This document shows, one piece after another, positions 13,547 through 25,643 of a stretch of DNA of 64,000 bases; the stretch's first letter is position 1, and each line of letters opens with the position of its first letter. This DNA is from Xylocopa sonorina (Eukaryota; Arthropoda; Insecta; Hymenoptera; Apidae): positions 5,708,501-5,772,500 of the forward strand of contig NC_135199.1 in assembly GCF_050948175.1 (NCBI RefSeq), read 5' to 3'. The notes under the pieces were generated by a model. That model was not told the DNA's origin. It searched no databases and worked only from the letters and a program-made list of their open reading frames with translations. The position numbers were made by a program, and so were the translations under genes.

Positions 13547-14021
13547 ACTTGAAACGATATTCACAATTATCGTTACTAAGTACGAGTACAAAGAAAGCAA
13601 AAAGAAGAGGATAAAGGAAGAATACGCGGAAAATTTATCAGAATTGTTGAAAATAACACGAAAGAACAACCAAGATTCGTGGATGGCCGGAAGAATCGGT
13701 TCTGCAACGACAACTTAAAACGATATTCACAATTATCGTTATTAAGTACGCGAAAAGAGAAGACCAGAGGAAGAATACGCGGCAAATTCATCAAAATCAT
13801 TAAAAGTAACACAAAAGAACAATCGAGATTCGTGGATGGCTGGAAAAATCGGTTCTGCAACGACAACTTAAAACGATATTCACAATTATCGTTATTAAGT
13901 ACGCGAAAAGAGAAGACCAGAGGAAGAATACACGGCAAATTCATCAAAATCTTTAAAAGTAACACAAAAGAACAATCGAGATTCGTGGATGGCCGGAAGA
14001 ATCGGTTCTGCAACGACGACT
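13547..14021. repeat. Minisatellite, 153-166 bp unit, 3 copies
   Basis: cgatattcacaattatcgtt starts at 13555, 13721 and 13874, giving spacings of 166 and 153 bases. The first copy carries extra A/G-rich bases. Units share attcgtggatggc, ggttctgcaacgac and an A/G-rich centre. Because 153 is 51 codons, stop codons stay out of frame in every copy. That explains repetitive frames on both strands (51-residue repeats); they match no family I know. Confidence 0.95.
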
Positions 14022-15595
14022 CCTGCAAGTAGTAGCTGATGAACCTAGCCAGACGGAGCCCAGTCACCGTGTCGTATTAACGTACTGCTGGACAATTTGT
14101 AACGCCATCTTGGATCCCATCCGTGCGTAACAATGTAACCAGAAGCCTGGTACTGAAGGAGAAATAAATGATTGCCCGGTCGCTGTGAATCAATCATCGC
14201 GAAAACAGCCGAAGCCGCATCGCGTCGCGGCGGTGACACGCGCGGAACGCAGTAGCCGAGCATTACGATTCGCGACACGGCCAAGCCAGAGGACGAGCAA
14301 CGCGGAATCGAATGTTTTACAATTCGATATAGAGAGGCAGGCGCTCGGATAAGAGGGCAGCGACGATAGAAGTATAAATGAAATTATGCAAATTGTTCGC
14401 TTCGCCGATAAGAACAGGACGAGCGAATGAATTCTGTACTCAGCCACTGCGCACCACGTCCAATCTAAGGAATAACTTTACCATCGAGTGTTATTTTACT
14501 TTCGATACCCCAACGCACAGTTCTTCGAACTGTGTTCCACGAAAAATTCTGACAACGACTTGAAGAACAACGAGCCACTGTCTGCTCCGCTATTAAAAAT
14601 CGAAAAGCGTTTCTTTTATAAGTATAGGGCATAGAAATTGAAATAAACTAAAAACTCCTACTCTAGCGTTCTTGAAGACTATTCGAACTTGAAAGGTGTT
14701 CCGCGATGAGAAAAGTCAGCGAAAGCTACTAAAACGCTTCTGAACGAGAAATCGCCGGACACTCTCGAGCAGTGGTCGCACGAAAAATCTCGAAACGACG
14801 CGATCTCTCGCTGGCGCGGGCCGCGTTATTTGATGCGGGGCTCGTTTAAATACGCGCGCGACGTCTGGTCCCCGGTAAAAGCGGGCGAATTCAAAGAAAC
14901 CGGGACGAGGAGGGTCATCGAGAGCGTTCGCCAGCGGCGCAAGAAACCCGCCGCGGGGCTGCTCCTTCTTCTTCGCGCCGACGTGTTTAGGAGCTGTTGG
15001 AACGCGATCCACCGTGGCCCCCGTTGCATCGTGGAAAAAGCACCGGGAGCAATTTGCGACGACGCCGAGGTGCCGCCGCGGCGGTGCTGAACCCCCGGAC
15101 ACGCTCGCCGTGTGCGTTCGCCTATACGGACGTGTATATCTTTATATATACGCGCACAGAAATATATATATATACATATATATGTACGAGGCGGCATTCG
15201 ACCGCGGCAAAGAGGCCCCGCTCGAGGCCCCGGGGATCGCCAGGATCGCTTTCATTAGCCGTAATGCCTAGATAATTCGATAAAACTGAAAAATTCCGAT
15301 GTCGCGTAAAGGAGTGATGCATGGGTCCCGGCGGCGCGTTCGTCGACCCATTTAAGGGATAGGGGACGTCAGCCACCGCGGGGACGTCCCTCTTGAATTT
15401 GTGTATTTAAACTACCATTACACGTTTCTTGCGGCCAGCCCACTCCGATCAATCCGGACGGGATCCTCTTTTGTCCCGTCCTCCGTTCGGGCTCTCGAAT
15501 ACCGCGGACTTGTCGTCGGTTCTTCTACTTGCTGGTGGCTCGCGAGCTTCCAGCGTCGCGTGAAACTGGAGCCGTTGGGCGGTTCGATTCGACCG
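14022..15595. other. Non-coding stretch with TA microsatellite
   Basis: No recognisable gene was seen. A POU octamer ATGCAAAT is at 14386-14393 and a TA-rich microsatellite at 15161-15184. CpG-dense DNA at 14800-15130 produces overlapping chance frames. Confidence 0.4.
15161..15184. repeat. TA microsatellite
   Basis: This is a run of TA dinucleotides interrupted once by C (atatatacatatat), with a shorter TATATA run just upstream near 15143-15150. Confidence 0.85.
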
Positions 15596-16370
15596 CGTGG
15601 AAAGTCTAGCCAGAAGAATATATTTTAGCTGGTCGATACTCATATTTGGAAAATTTTTAACAGGAGACGTGGCTACTGGAACGAGTAACGTCTGAGCGTG
15701 AGGAATGAACCAGCAGAGTTAGTAAACTGGCGCAGAATCAGTCATGAGATACGATATCAAGGGTTTGGCTGAACCTCGCTGAATAAACGTGTGGAAAGTC
15801 TAGCCAGAAGAATATATTTTAGCTGGTCGATGCTCATATTTGGAAAATTTTTAATAGGAGACGTGGCTACTGGAATAAGTAACGTCTAAGCGTGAGGAAT
15901 GAATCAGCAGAGTTAGTAAACTGGCGCAGAATCAGTCATGAGATACGATATCAAGGGTTTGGCTGAACCTCGCTGAATAAACGTGTGGAAAGTCTAGCCA
16001 GAAGAATATATTTTAGCTGGTCGATGCTCATATTTGGAAAATTTTTAACAGGAGACGTGGCTACTGGAATAAGTAACGTCTGAGCGTGAGGAATGAAACA
16101 GCAGAGTTAGTAAACTGGCGTAGAATCAGTCATGAGATACGATATCAAGGGTTTGGCTTAACCTCGCTGAATAAACGTGTGGAAAGTCTAGCCAGAAGGA
16201 TATATTTTAGCTGGTCGATGCTCATATTTGGAAAATTTTTAACAGGAGACGTGGCTACTGGAATAAGTAACGTCTGAGCGTGAGGAATGAACCAGCAGAG
16301 TTAGTAAACTGGCGCAGAATCAGTCATGAGATACGATATCAAGGGTTTGGCTGAACCTTGCTGAATAAAC
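15596..16370. repeat. Minisatellite, 194-bp unit, 4 copies
   Basis: aaagtctagccagaag begins at 15601, 15795, 15989 and 16183, an exact 194-base period. The array closes at ctgaataaac, giving almost exactly four units. Copies are nearly identical, differing at isolated positions such as ggctga versus ggctta. The 194-base period is not divisible by three. A 63-codon frame across the third and fourth copies exists only because one copy has lost a TGA, so it is not evidence for a gene. This is the most homogeneous array in the window. Confidence 0.97.
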
Positions 16371-17238
16371 CTTGCTTCACCCAGTTGATACGAAAAACAC
16401 GATAAATTCTGCGTTACATATAGGCGTGCTTACTTTCTGCGATACTCGCGACACGAGAACCGCGTCGCTACTAAATAGCGACGAGTTGGTTTCTTTAAAG
16501 TTGAGCGCACGTTGTCTACTCTGTCTTTCTGTCGTTCTTGTCGTTCTTTCGCGCAATTTAAAACGGTCACGTTGTCGCGTTGCGAAACGCCCTGTCCATC
16601 GATAAATCATCGGATCGCTGTCAACCGAGTGACTCATCGAAGCCATCCTTGTACGAACGAAAATGTATCGGTCAAGTGGATACCGTCTGAATCCATATTA
16701 ACAGCTTCGAACTTCTCATCGAGCGAGGAGAATTTAATTTTCTCTCGAGAAAATGATCGGTTAGAATGGAAGAGAATTTTGGGTAATCTCAAATGCAACG
16801 AGATCGATCTATCGCGCTCGAGACTTGCACCGATTGCAAATTGGATCTATTAAATGCCAGGGAATCGTTGGTAGACAAAAGCGAAAATTGATGTAAGCTA
16901 ACATTACCATTGAAAGCGTATTCGCACGTATCAAGCGGAATACGCTCAGACATCACGCCCAACAATCATCCTCAAGTGCACGCCTGAGAACGCGGAGCAG
17001 CTAAAACACAGTTACAACACAATTACACGACAATGCTCTATTCATCGTTGCTTTTGTAAATATACACAGCTCGAGTCCTGTTAGACCGCGTATCACTCAC
17101 AACTATCCCACGTGATATTAACGTATCGCAGAACCAACATCTGATCGTTGCACCGCAGACGTGTCATGCGTTTGTTAGAAATTTATCAATCGAACGGATC
17201 TTCAAAAATCACCTGTCCAGGGCAAACACACAAGATCA
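16371..17238. other. Non-coding stretch between arrays
   Basis: No recognisable gene, RNA or repeat was seen. The overlapping opposite-strand frames near 16375-16850 match nothing known. Confidence 0.4.
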
Positions 17239-17474
17239 CTCATCGATCTGCTTTCTCAACGCTTTCACCCCTACAAACGCTTCTCTTACACGCGTTTCAC
17301 CCCAATTGCTCGCAAGCAACTCTAATTACAAGCAAAAACACGTCGAAGCGAAATCGCTCGTCAATCTGCTTCCTCGATGCTTTTACCCCTAAAAACGCTT
17401 CTCTTACACGCGTTTCACCCCAATTGCTCGCAAGCAACTCTAATTACAAGCGAAAATACATCGAAGCGAAATCG
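17239..17474. repeat. Tandem duplication, 118-bp unit, 2 copies
   Basis: aaacgcttctcttacacgcg occurs at 17275 and 17393, 118 bases apart. The copies align from ctcrtcratctgctt to cgaagcgaaatcg. Each unit contains TTGCT-cgca-AGCAA, a five-base inverted repeat. Confidence 0.94.
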
Positions 17475-18304
17475 ATGAAATCGAAGTTGGCACAAGACGA
17501 AGTCAGCCACGAATTCTGGAAGCGATGGATCCTGCTGCGACCCGCGTCCTGACTGACGATGCTTCTACTCCACCCCCAACGTGTACCACGCTTTATCTGC
17601 GGATCGTCCGAGCGTTAATGAAGCGGATCGACGCGGTCTTTACCGAGGAATCGACTCGTGAAACGCGTCGTGCGCCACGCTCACTTGCTCGACATTCCGT
17701 ACAAATGTTCCAGCCGATCAGATTACCCGTTACCCTCGCCGATTTCACCCCTTCCGCCGTTTCTTGCTCCTCGACCGGTCTTTTTCAGGAGGACCGCGGT
17801 ATCCGCGCGATTTCGCGGGGCAACGATCGCCGATCAATTAGTCGAACGACGAATACGCTACGTACAGATATCTACCACGATCGCGACGTTTTATCAGGAC
17901 TTTAAATGCACCTGTTTTGGCGCACGAAAGAGAAGATGCGATGCTCACGGACTGAATAATTGCATCTCGTTGTTGATTATATGTTTATGGATACTTCATT
18001 GAAGTCTGATTAGGATCCCGTATAATCTGATGAATTTTTGCGCTCGATTCGGTTAATTAGCACACCGGCTCTCGCGAAACTAATGGGACGAGCCGCATTG
18101 TGATTCAGACGAGATTGAACGCGACTCATCCGGTAAGTCGCGCAATTATTCTCCTTCGACTTGGAGGCCTGTGCATTGAAACCGCGGACAATAAGGGAAG
18201 TAACGGTAGAATCGAAGATACGGATCTGGATCGCTGAATTTGATGTAGCGAATTTTACGTGACGCACTAAAAATAGATCGAGCCAGACAATACAACCAAC
18301 CAAC
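17475..18304. other. Non-coding stretch between arrays
   Basis: No gene was recognised. Frames of up to 126 codons overlap in different registers and resemble no known protein. Confidence 0.35.
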
Positions 18305-18830
18305 GCGATCATAAAGATGCAGTAATTATTAAAAACTATAAATATCGCAACTTATCCCTTCGTGGTTACACGAGTAGATCCATCAGCTGATCGATTCCAC
18401 CAGTAAGAGACGAGCCAGAAAGATTACCCGGTAAATTGCAACAAATGTGAAGAATCGATTAAAGACGGTCGCATTGCGATCGTTAGGACGCAGTAATTAT
18501 TCGAAACTATGAATATCGCAACTTATCCTTTTTTAGTTACGCGAGTAGATCCATCAGCTGATCGATTTCACCAGTAAGAGACGAGTCAGGAAAGATTACT
18601 CGGTAAATTGCAAGAAATTTGAAGAATCGATTAAAGACGGTCGCATTGCGATCGTTAAGACGCAGTAATTATTCAAAACTATGAATATCGCAACTTATCC
18701 TTTTTTAGTTACGCGAACAGATGCATCAGCTGGTCGATTTCATCAATGAGAGACGAGTCAGGAAAGATTACCCGGTAAATTGCAAGAAATTTGAAGAATC
18801 GATTAAAGACGGTCGCATTGCGATCGTTGG
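18305..18830. repeat. Minisatellite, about 171-bp unit, 3 copies
   Basis: gcagtaattatt begins at 18319, 18490 and 18662 (spacings 171 and 172). Units share atcgcaacttatcc, catcagctg and aatcgattaaagacggtcgc. Each contains the inverted repeat TCGCA-t-TGCGA. The first copy has a one-base deletion relative to the others near 18419. The third copy opens a 79-codon frame at an ATG (18721) that runs out of the array to 18960. Equivalent codons in copy 2 are also open but end in TAA. A link to alpha satellite is not implied by the similar unit length. Confidence 0.95.
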
Positions 18831-21800
18831 GATGCCGAGGGGACGAACAGGAGTGTACGAAGCGATCCTGGACGCTGCCACGGTGCGCATACCCGTGATC
18901 GCGATTCCTGCTCGAGCCTTAAATTACTCTCGCGCCTCGACGACGGCTCGAGCCTCTTAAAAGGTCCGTACGGGACATTCGTTTCGTTCGAGACGCTTAT
19001 CGGCACGTAAGTACACGCTGTTACGTCCAATTCGGTCCCCAGGAATGTTGATACGCGCGCGATACCGGTGCTCGCTCGGCGTACACGAAAAAATGCGCTC
19101 AAGTTACAGCAAGAAAGTACAGCGAGCGAGTGACCCGCTTGCGAACCGAAACTTTGTTGCACACGGCGGGAAAAAAGTGGACGAACGGATCGAACGCACT
19201 GTGTTCCCACGGTTATCTGCATAGCCAGGCAGCGAACGAGTCGAGGACTAAACCCAACAGATCCTTTACGATTACATTTTTCGGATAAAATCCCACGTGG
19301 ACTTCGAACCATCGTTGCTCGCGTACCTATCCACCGCGCTCCAGAGGAACGCTCCACGTATATTACCCTATACGCGTGTCGTAAATCGAGCGCCGCGCCA
19401 AAACTGTTATTATTTCCGAGCGAAGGATCAACGAGGCTACGCTCAAACCGGATCCCCTTATTTCCATACGAAACCATGAGAATTCCGCAACAATCGGCAA
19501 ATATATCATTACCCTTGACCGGGGCTGGCGTAGACGCGGGGATCGCGAGGAAGAACGAGAAAAGGGGGTGGTGGGGGAGAAGGAGGAGGGTATTCTCCTT
19601 CCGAGGATCGAGAATTAATTGGAGGGTGTCGATTTTATGGATAGAAGCGGCAACTACTGCCAGCCGGTAATTTCACGAACCAGCTAACTCGGGCCCCGCG
19701 TTGGAGAACGCGGCCGCGGGTAGTGGGGCGTGCTGTGCGAACCTTAAGTAATTTATAGGATGGTGTAACGGGATTTTTACAACATTGGACATCGCGGCAT
19801 GGGAACCAGTAGGACGGTAGAGAAGAAAAGAAAAAAGAAATAAAGAGAGAGAAGAAAAAAAAGGAAAAACTGGGGCTACGATATCGAGGCCGTGGCTCTG
19901 GTACAACGCGTACGCCCACCACCGCTAGACGCCCATTGTCTCGAGCTGCCTTTTAAAAACGTACTCTCGTTTTAAGCGGCGGGGCCCATCTCTTCCCACC
20001 GTAAATCACGCGGATGATCTTAAGTGACGGGGCCACGATAAACGGTGACTCCGCGTTCCGTGCTCCGTTTGTGCGTGCGTGTATACACGCATGCTCTGCG
20101 ATCGTTTATGATATCGACACGTGTCGATTCGACTGGCGAATTCAACTGGCCAGTTCAGGATGATGCGATCGTATTTCGCGTAGAAATTTCGCGGCTCTCG
20201 TGTGTTTCGCACGTTTCGTTCGTTATTCGAGCACGCTTACGTAGAGTCCAACTGCTGCTTCCTCGGTTTTCTCGAAACGGAAGCGCGACACCAGGCTCTT
20301 AATTGCACCCGCACACGCAGATACATTTCGAGAACCACGATCACCGTTAAAACACCGAGTCGCGCTAATTACAACGCGGTAGCAGAGCAGAAACGGGCCA
20401 CGGTGTCCCATAGCTCAAGGCAGCGGCGTAATTATGCGCGCGGGGACGCTGTAAATCGGTTAATCGTCTAGGAAACGCGGCCGGAACAGAGACGCGAAAA
20501 GAAGAGAAAAAAAAAACGCTCAGGAAAAAGAGAGAAACGGGCGAGAAAAGAATCGAGCTCAGAATTCACACTCACGCCGGCTAATGAGCGTGGATAGTAA
20601 CGCCGTCAGATGTGTTCCTCTTTTTTCGCTCCTTTTGCCATTCTTTCCCGTTGAATGGAGGCGCGTTGCGCGCGAGCACGTCGCCTCGTATAATGCCGCG
20701 CGGATGAATGACATTAGTTGAAAAAATACGCCTCGCGCCGTGAATGCGAACAAAAGATGGGGGCAGGGAAAGGTAGGAAGTGGAGAGAAGAGAGAATGAA
20801 AAAAAATAGAAGAATGGAAAAGAGAAAGAGAAAAAGGAAGGGCTCGAGAGCGTTCTCGAGTCTGGCCCTCCCTTGATTGCCCAATTTCTTAATCGGCTTC
20901 TGGGAATCGGGCGCCACGATACTGTTTACGCTATAATCGGATTATAGGATAGAAATGGCGGCAGGTGTACAGGCAGAAAGGCGGAGGCCCGTTTTCATGG
21001 GATCGTAATGGTATAATCGACAGAGAGGCGAACGGGTCCTTCGTCTCGCCTCTTCCTGCTGCGCTCGATTTTCGATGCGTCGCCTTGGGCCCCTGAAATC
21101 GACGACTGTATTTGGCGATGGGACGCGTGCCGATTTTCGCAACAAAAACCGGCTCCGCGAGACGCTTCGATTCGGTTCGACGGTGATACCGCGCGGGATA
21201 CGCGTTCATTCACGAAGAAATTGCGCGCGGTTTTTTGCGCGATTGTTTTTTCCATGAATCGAGTTTCTTTTCTTTTTTTATCAGCGATTCGAGGCGTTTC
21301 GCGAGGGCTATATCCATCGATTGAGAAACCCAACAATATCGATCTCCGATTCGATACTGAGCTCGTAAATAATAGCGATTGTTGACGAAATATGCCAGAG
21401 TACCGATCAACGGTGGGGCCTAAGTGGTCGTGAGAACTTTTTAGACTTCTCCTCTAAAACGCCGCTTAAACGGAGTACGAGCGTGCTACGTAAGGGGTGT
21501 AAAAATAAAACGGAGCGACTGAGGAACGTCGATAAATTATTAAGTATTAAAAAGACAACGAGAGTAAAGAGCGGTGGCCCGAGCGAGTTTCGTGACGCAA
21601 CCGGCGACCGACACTTTTCGCATTCTATCGCTTGACAGAAAAAAATTTACGATCCCCTCGCGGACGTGAAATTAATCGATAATGAAAACGAGGCAATTTC
21701 AGGCGGCTGGAAAATTATACCGTAGGAGAGAAAAAAAAGAAAGAGAAACGAAGAAAAGCGAGTATTGGCAGCGCGAAAGAAACGTGTCTGAAGTTAATGA

Positions 21801-24800
21801 ATCATAAAGGCGTAGAGGATATCGTTCTCGCGGGGATCGGTACAATGCCATTAACACCGTTCGCAATTAATATACACCGTGCATATCTCGTTGCAACGTT
21901 CGACGGCCTCGAAGTATCTTGGAAGAGCGGTTTCTCCTCGCGCTAGAACCGCTCCGATCTTTTCCCTTAATTAAAAATAACGATTCTCTCGTCCGGGGGG
22001 ACTCGGTCTCACAGTTGGCGGCGTCGAAACGGGATTGGCACGGGCATAATCATAATTTCCCTTCTTTTCACATTTTTCCCTCTCCCTGGGAATCTCGCGG
22101 CAACTAGCACACGGCTGGTGGTGCACGACTCGCCTACAGATGTTCAAGGACACACCTGTCACCTTCAACACCTTCGCATCGCCGATTCCACTATGCGCAC
22201 CAGCAGTTAAACCATCGCAAAAACCATATAAAAACGTACACGCCTATAAACCACACGTAACATGTTACGCAGGCGTCCAACGAATTCGACGAAAGACCGT
22301 CAAAGTTTCACTTTCTTTCCCCCACCTCCATCATTAGTCACCGAATCGTAATGTAATCTCCCTTCCACGGACACCCACGCCAAGTAACAAACCTCGACGC
22401 TGCAGAAACGACGACGAGGCAAGTGCTGGTAGGCACGATTTATCGAGCTAATTTTGGGACAATGGGGAAGCGTCGCAGGGTAAGAAAGAGGCACGCGCGC
22501 GGGAGGATGGGAAAGCCGGGTGAAAGGAAAAGAGGTTGAGGATGCACAACAGGTTACGTTTGCCCGGGTATGGTAGCCAGGAGCGGGTTAACGGTGCGAA
22601 TTGCTCGCCATATACGAGGCGACCGTACCGCGTTTACGTTGGCCCGGCTAATGCCAACGAATGGCCCCGCGTACGGTTTTACACGCGGCCGTAAATATAC
22701 CCGGGGACTAATGTGGTGCAACCTCGCGTCCCGGGTTACACACGATCATCCCCCACTCGCAGAGAGCACGGCCGCCTTCTACGTGCGCCCGTATGCGGGT
22801 ACACGGTCCGCGTACACGTAAATGGCACCCGTGCGCGGCACGTTTACTCCCGTTCGCCGCGCGAAAGGGCCCGCGCGCACGGTAACGCAGTATCAATTAG
22901 GAATTTAAATTCGCCGCTCGAGTCGCGTCCGCGTTTGGACATCAAACGGAATTTTGTACACGGGGCGCCCCGCGGACGCGCGGTTCCAAAGGTTACGCCG
23001 TGCAGGCCGCCGCCAAGCCAAAGCTAGAGAGGCCTGAGCGCACGGACGTCGCGTTCCTTGAATTTTTACTGGAACGACGATGGACATTGTGCAACGGATA
23101 CTCGACCTACCACTCGTGCTGAGACTAACGAACGAGCGACCCTACGCGAAAAGCGGCTGTTGGCTATCCATTGCCCTCATCGAATGGTGAACGCTTTGCA
23201 GCAGGGGCAGGAGAGGATCTAGGGAATCCAATCTTCGTCCGTTGGACTCGACTTCTACGTGCAAAGACACGGAGAACGTGTCGTGGATATCCCATGCGTT
23301 CGCGGATATACTTCCGCGTTAACGGGTCGACTCGCGTTCCCGGCATTCCGGGTAAATCCACTATCGGCACAATTATTGTTATTTATCCGGGCAGGAATGC
23401 CCGTTAATGGCCGACCTTATTCCCATTCGCAGCCGGTAGTTGGTGCATTTGCATGCAATTTACTTAAATCAGCGGCTCGAGCGTGCGCCCGGGAACGCTA
23501 CGTTCACCGGTCGCGCATAAACCGCGAACGGAACCATTTCTGACTGCCACGGAGGTGTAGGTTGGTTGCGCTGGTATCGAATGTCCCGGGCTGCCGCCGC
23601 TGTTGGCGCTGCCGTGGGCTCTCTCGGGGTCCGCGACGGTGACAGGATCGGTCAGATCGCGTACCGATACGGTGGTACTCTCGTTTCGAGGCAATTACGC
23701 ATAAATTTCCATGCCACGGCTACGACCTTTCCATCGGTGCCGGAGTTAACAACTGCCGCTCGCCTCGCGGCCACGATCGTTCCAGGCGAAACGTTCGAAT
23801 CGCACGCGTTATGACACCGCCGTTGGCGAATTCGTTCGTTCGTCCCCCGTCGCAACGATCGATTCTTTCACCTCGCGGACGACACCGCGGATTCCTCGAT
23901 TAGAAACCGGATCGCGCGTGGAATCCTGTCTCGCGTTCGCCAGTTACACGTACCCACGCCGGACGAGGCTGCAAATTATCCCTTAACCCGCGCAACCCAT
24001 TCGAGCACTCGCGTGTCAGATTGACCATCTTCGGGTAAATTAACGCCGTCTTCGAGGAATCGACGAGAGGTCGTCGGTGATCGCGTGAAAGTGGCATAAG
24101 TTACTGCTCGGGTGAGCCACGTTCCACTGACCCTGGGAGCCTGATGAACACGTCTCCCAACGGTTTTACCAAAACAGGACTATGCGCGTAGTCCACGTCC
24201 ATCGATCGCTCGTCCCGTCTCTTTTAGGGATCATCCCGTACGTCGCGTTGCAACGTTGATATTTAACACTCATCCTTATCCGGTTCGATCGCGAGAAACG
24301 CAACTTTTTCCTGCGCCGTAATAAAACGCGGGGGGATGGATAGGTGGGTGAAGGGGAGGGGGGGTCGTCGTCGAGCGATGTAATGAATATTTATTCTTTT
24401 ATCGGCATAATTTTCACCTTTACGACAACGGGATGCAAAGGAGTACGTAATTTTGGCTATCTATGCGTAATAAATTTTTAATAATTATGCTGTACGCGCG
24501 GGACGTAATTTATGATGCGACGTTTATTGGACCGTATTTAACCCCCTGTTACGTGTCGCGTCTTGAAAGTAGCATTCCCAAACGACTATAGTTTATTACT
24601 ATAGCGGCGTATTTTATCGGGGTAGTATCGTTTCGGTGCAACATTTCGGATGAAAATAAAAATTTATAACGAGACGCAATTCCCACTGTCATAAGTTAAC
24701 AAAATTTTGATTGCACCCGATTAACGACTCGTCCAGAGTCCCACCTCGTGTCGCAAACCGCTCTTCGCAGAACAAGACGACTTTTCTCACATCGCGCGGT

Positions 24801-25207
24801 AATTCCTTGTTTCTATGCGCCAGCGAATTCTCCTGGCGATTCGTCGCGGATTGAAACCACGTTGAAAGCCATCATTCACGAATAGTCAAACACCTGCGAA
24901 CGCGACGCGGCGTTCGAAGGGACGCCTCGCATAGGAGGAAGACATTGTCCGTGGGTTTAATCCTGCGGTCGCGTCACTCTTGTGCAAGTCACTGATAGGT
25001 TACGGCTGATTGCAGTAATCTTCGCGTCGATGTACCGCGCGGGAGAAAAAGAATCGCGGAAACCCTGGCGCGAGCGTGAGCCATTACTTAAATAACGGTG
25101 ATGGCTAAGTACGTGGCTTTAATCCGCGGGAGAAAACGTAATCGGTCGAAACGTCGAGGCGTGGACACACGCGTGTCCTCATCAACGACCTAGAAACCCG
25201 CTGCTCT
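18831..25207. other. Non-coding stretch, CpG-dense centre
   Basis: No gene was recognised in more than 6 kb. There are purine-rich runs at 19556-19595, 19815-19870 and 20760-20840, CpG-dense DNA at about 22500-23850 with many chance frames, a reverse octamer ATTTGCAT at 23447-23454, and a G-quadruplex-capable tract at 24330-24364. Confidence 0.4.
24330..24364 (+). other. Putative G-quadruplex tract
   Basis: The plus strand carries G6, then GGG (24346-24348), GGGG (24353-24356) and G7 (24358-24364). Four runs of three guanines can be chosen with loops of four, two and one bases, which meets the usual G3/short-loop quadruplex rule. Function is unknown. Confidence 0.55.
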
Positions 25208-25643
25208 CCTTAATCGACGTCTGTTTATACTTTAATTGTCCAGGACTAGGCGATTTTTAGGGAATCGATCGTCGTGGCTTTGAACGTTAGAAAATTGATT
25301 AGAATATCAGAAAGGGAGACACCTTTAATCAGCGTCTGTTTATATTTAATTCTCCAGGACGAGGCGATTTTTAGGGAATCGATCGTCGTCGCCTTGAGCG
25401 TTAGAAAGTTGATTAGAATATCAAAAGGGGAGATACCCTTAATCAGCGTCTGTTTATATTTAATTGTCCAATACGTGGCGATTTTTAGGGAATCGATCGT
25501 CATCGCCTTGAACGTTAGAAAGTTGATTAGAATATCAGAAGGCGAGACACCCTTAATCAGCGTCTGTTTATGATTTTTAGGGAATCGATCGTCGTCGCCT
25601 TGAACGTTAGAAAGTTGATTAGAATATCAGAAGGGGAGACACG
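25208..25643. repeat. Minisatellite, 114-bp unit, about 3.8 copies
   Basis: cgtctgttta begins at 25218, 25333, 25447 and 25561. The last copy lacks about 23 bases between tttat and gattttt. Units share gatttttagggaatcgatcg and gttagaaarttgattagaat. A five-base stem CGATT/AATCG with a seven-base loop sits in every unit. The 114-base period equals 38 codons, so repetitive frames stay open on both strands (25274-25573 plus, 25246-25503 minus). I treat these as by-products, because both strands are equally open and neither resembles a protein. Confidence 0.96.

Noticed and set aside
13679..14067. Repetitive proteins encoded on both strands of the 153-bp array
   Set aside because: A period divisible by three keeps any open unit open in every copy. 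Both strands are open equally, which argues against coding. Four of nine periods divisible by three is close to the three expected by chance.
15579..15595. tRNA B-box-like word (ggttcgattc)
   Set aside because: There is no A box at the right distance and no cloverleaf stems. A similar word at 63459 fails the same test.
18305..18830. Link to centromeric alpha satellite because of the 171-bp period
   Set aside because: Only the length agrees. There are three copies in otherwise unique DNA, and this is not a primate genome.
25246..25573. 38-residue repeat protein over the 114-bp array
   Set aside because: The explanation is the same: open on both strands, no known repeat family, and the frame is lost at the deleted fourth copy.
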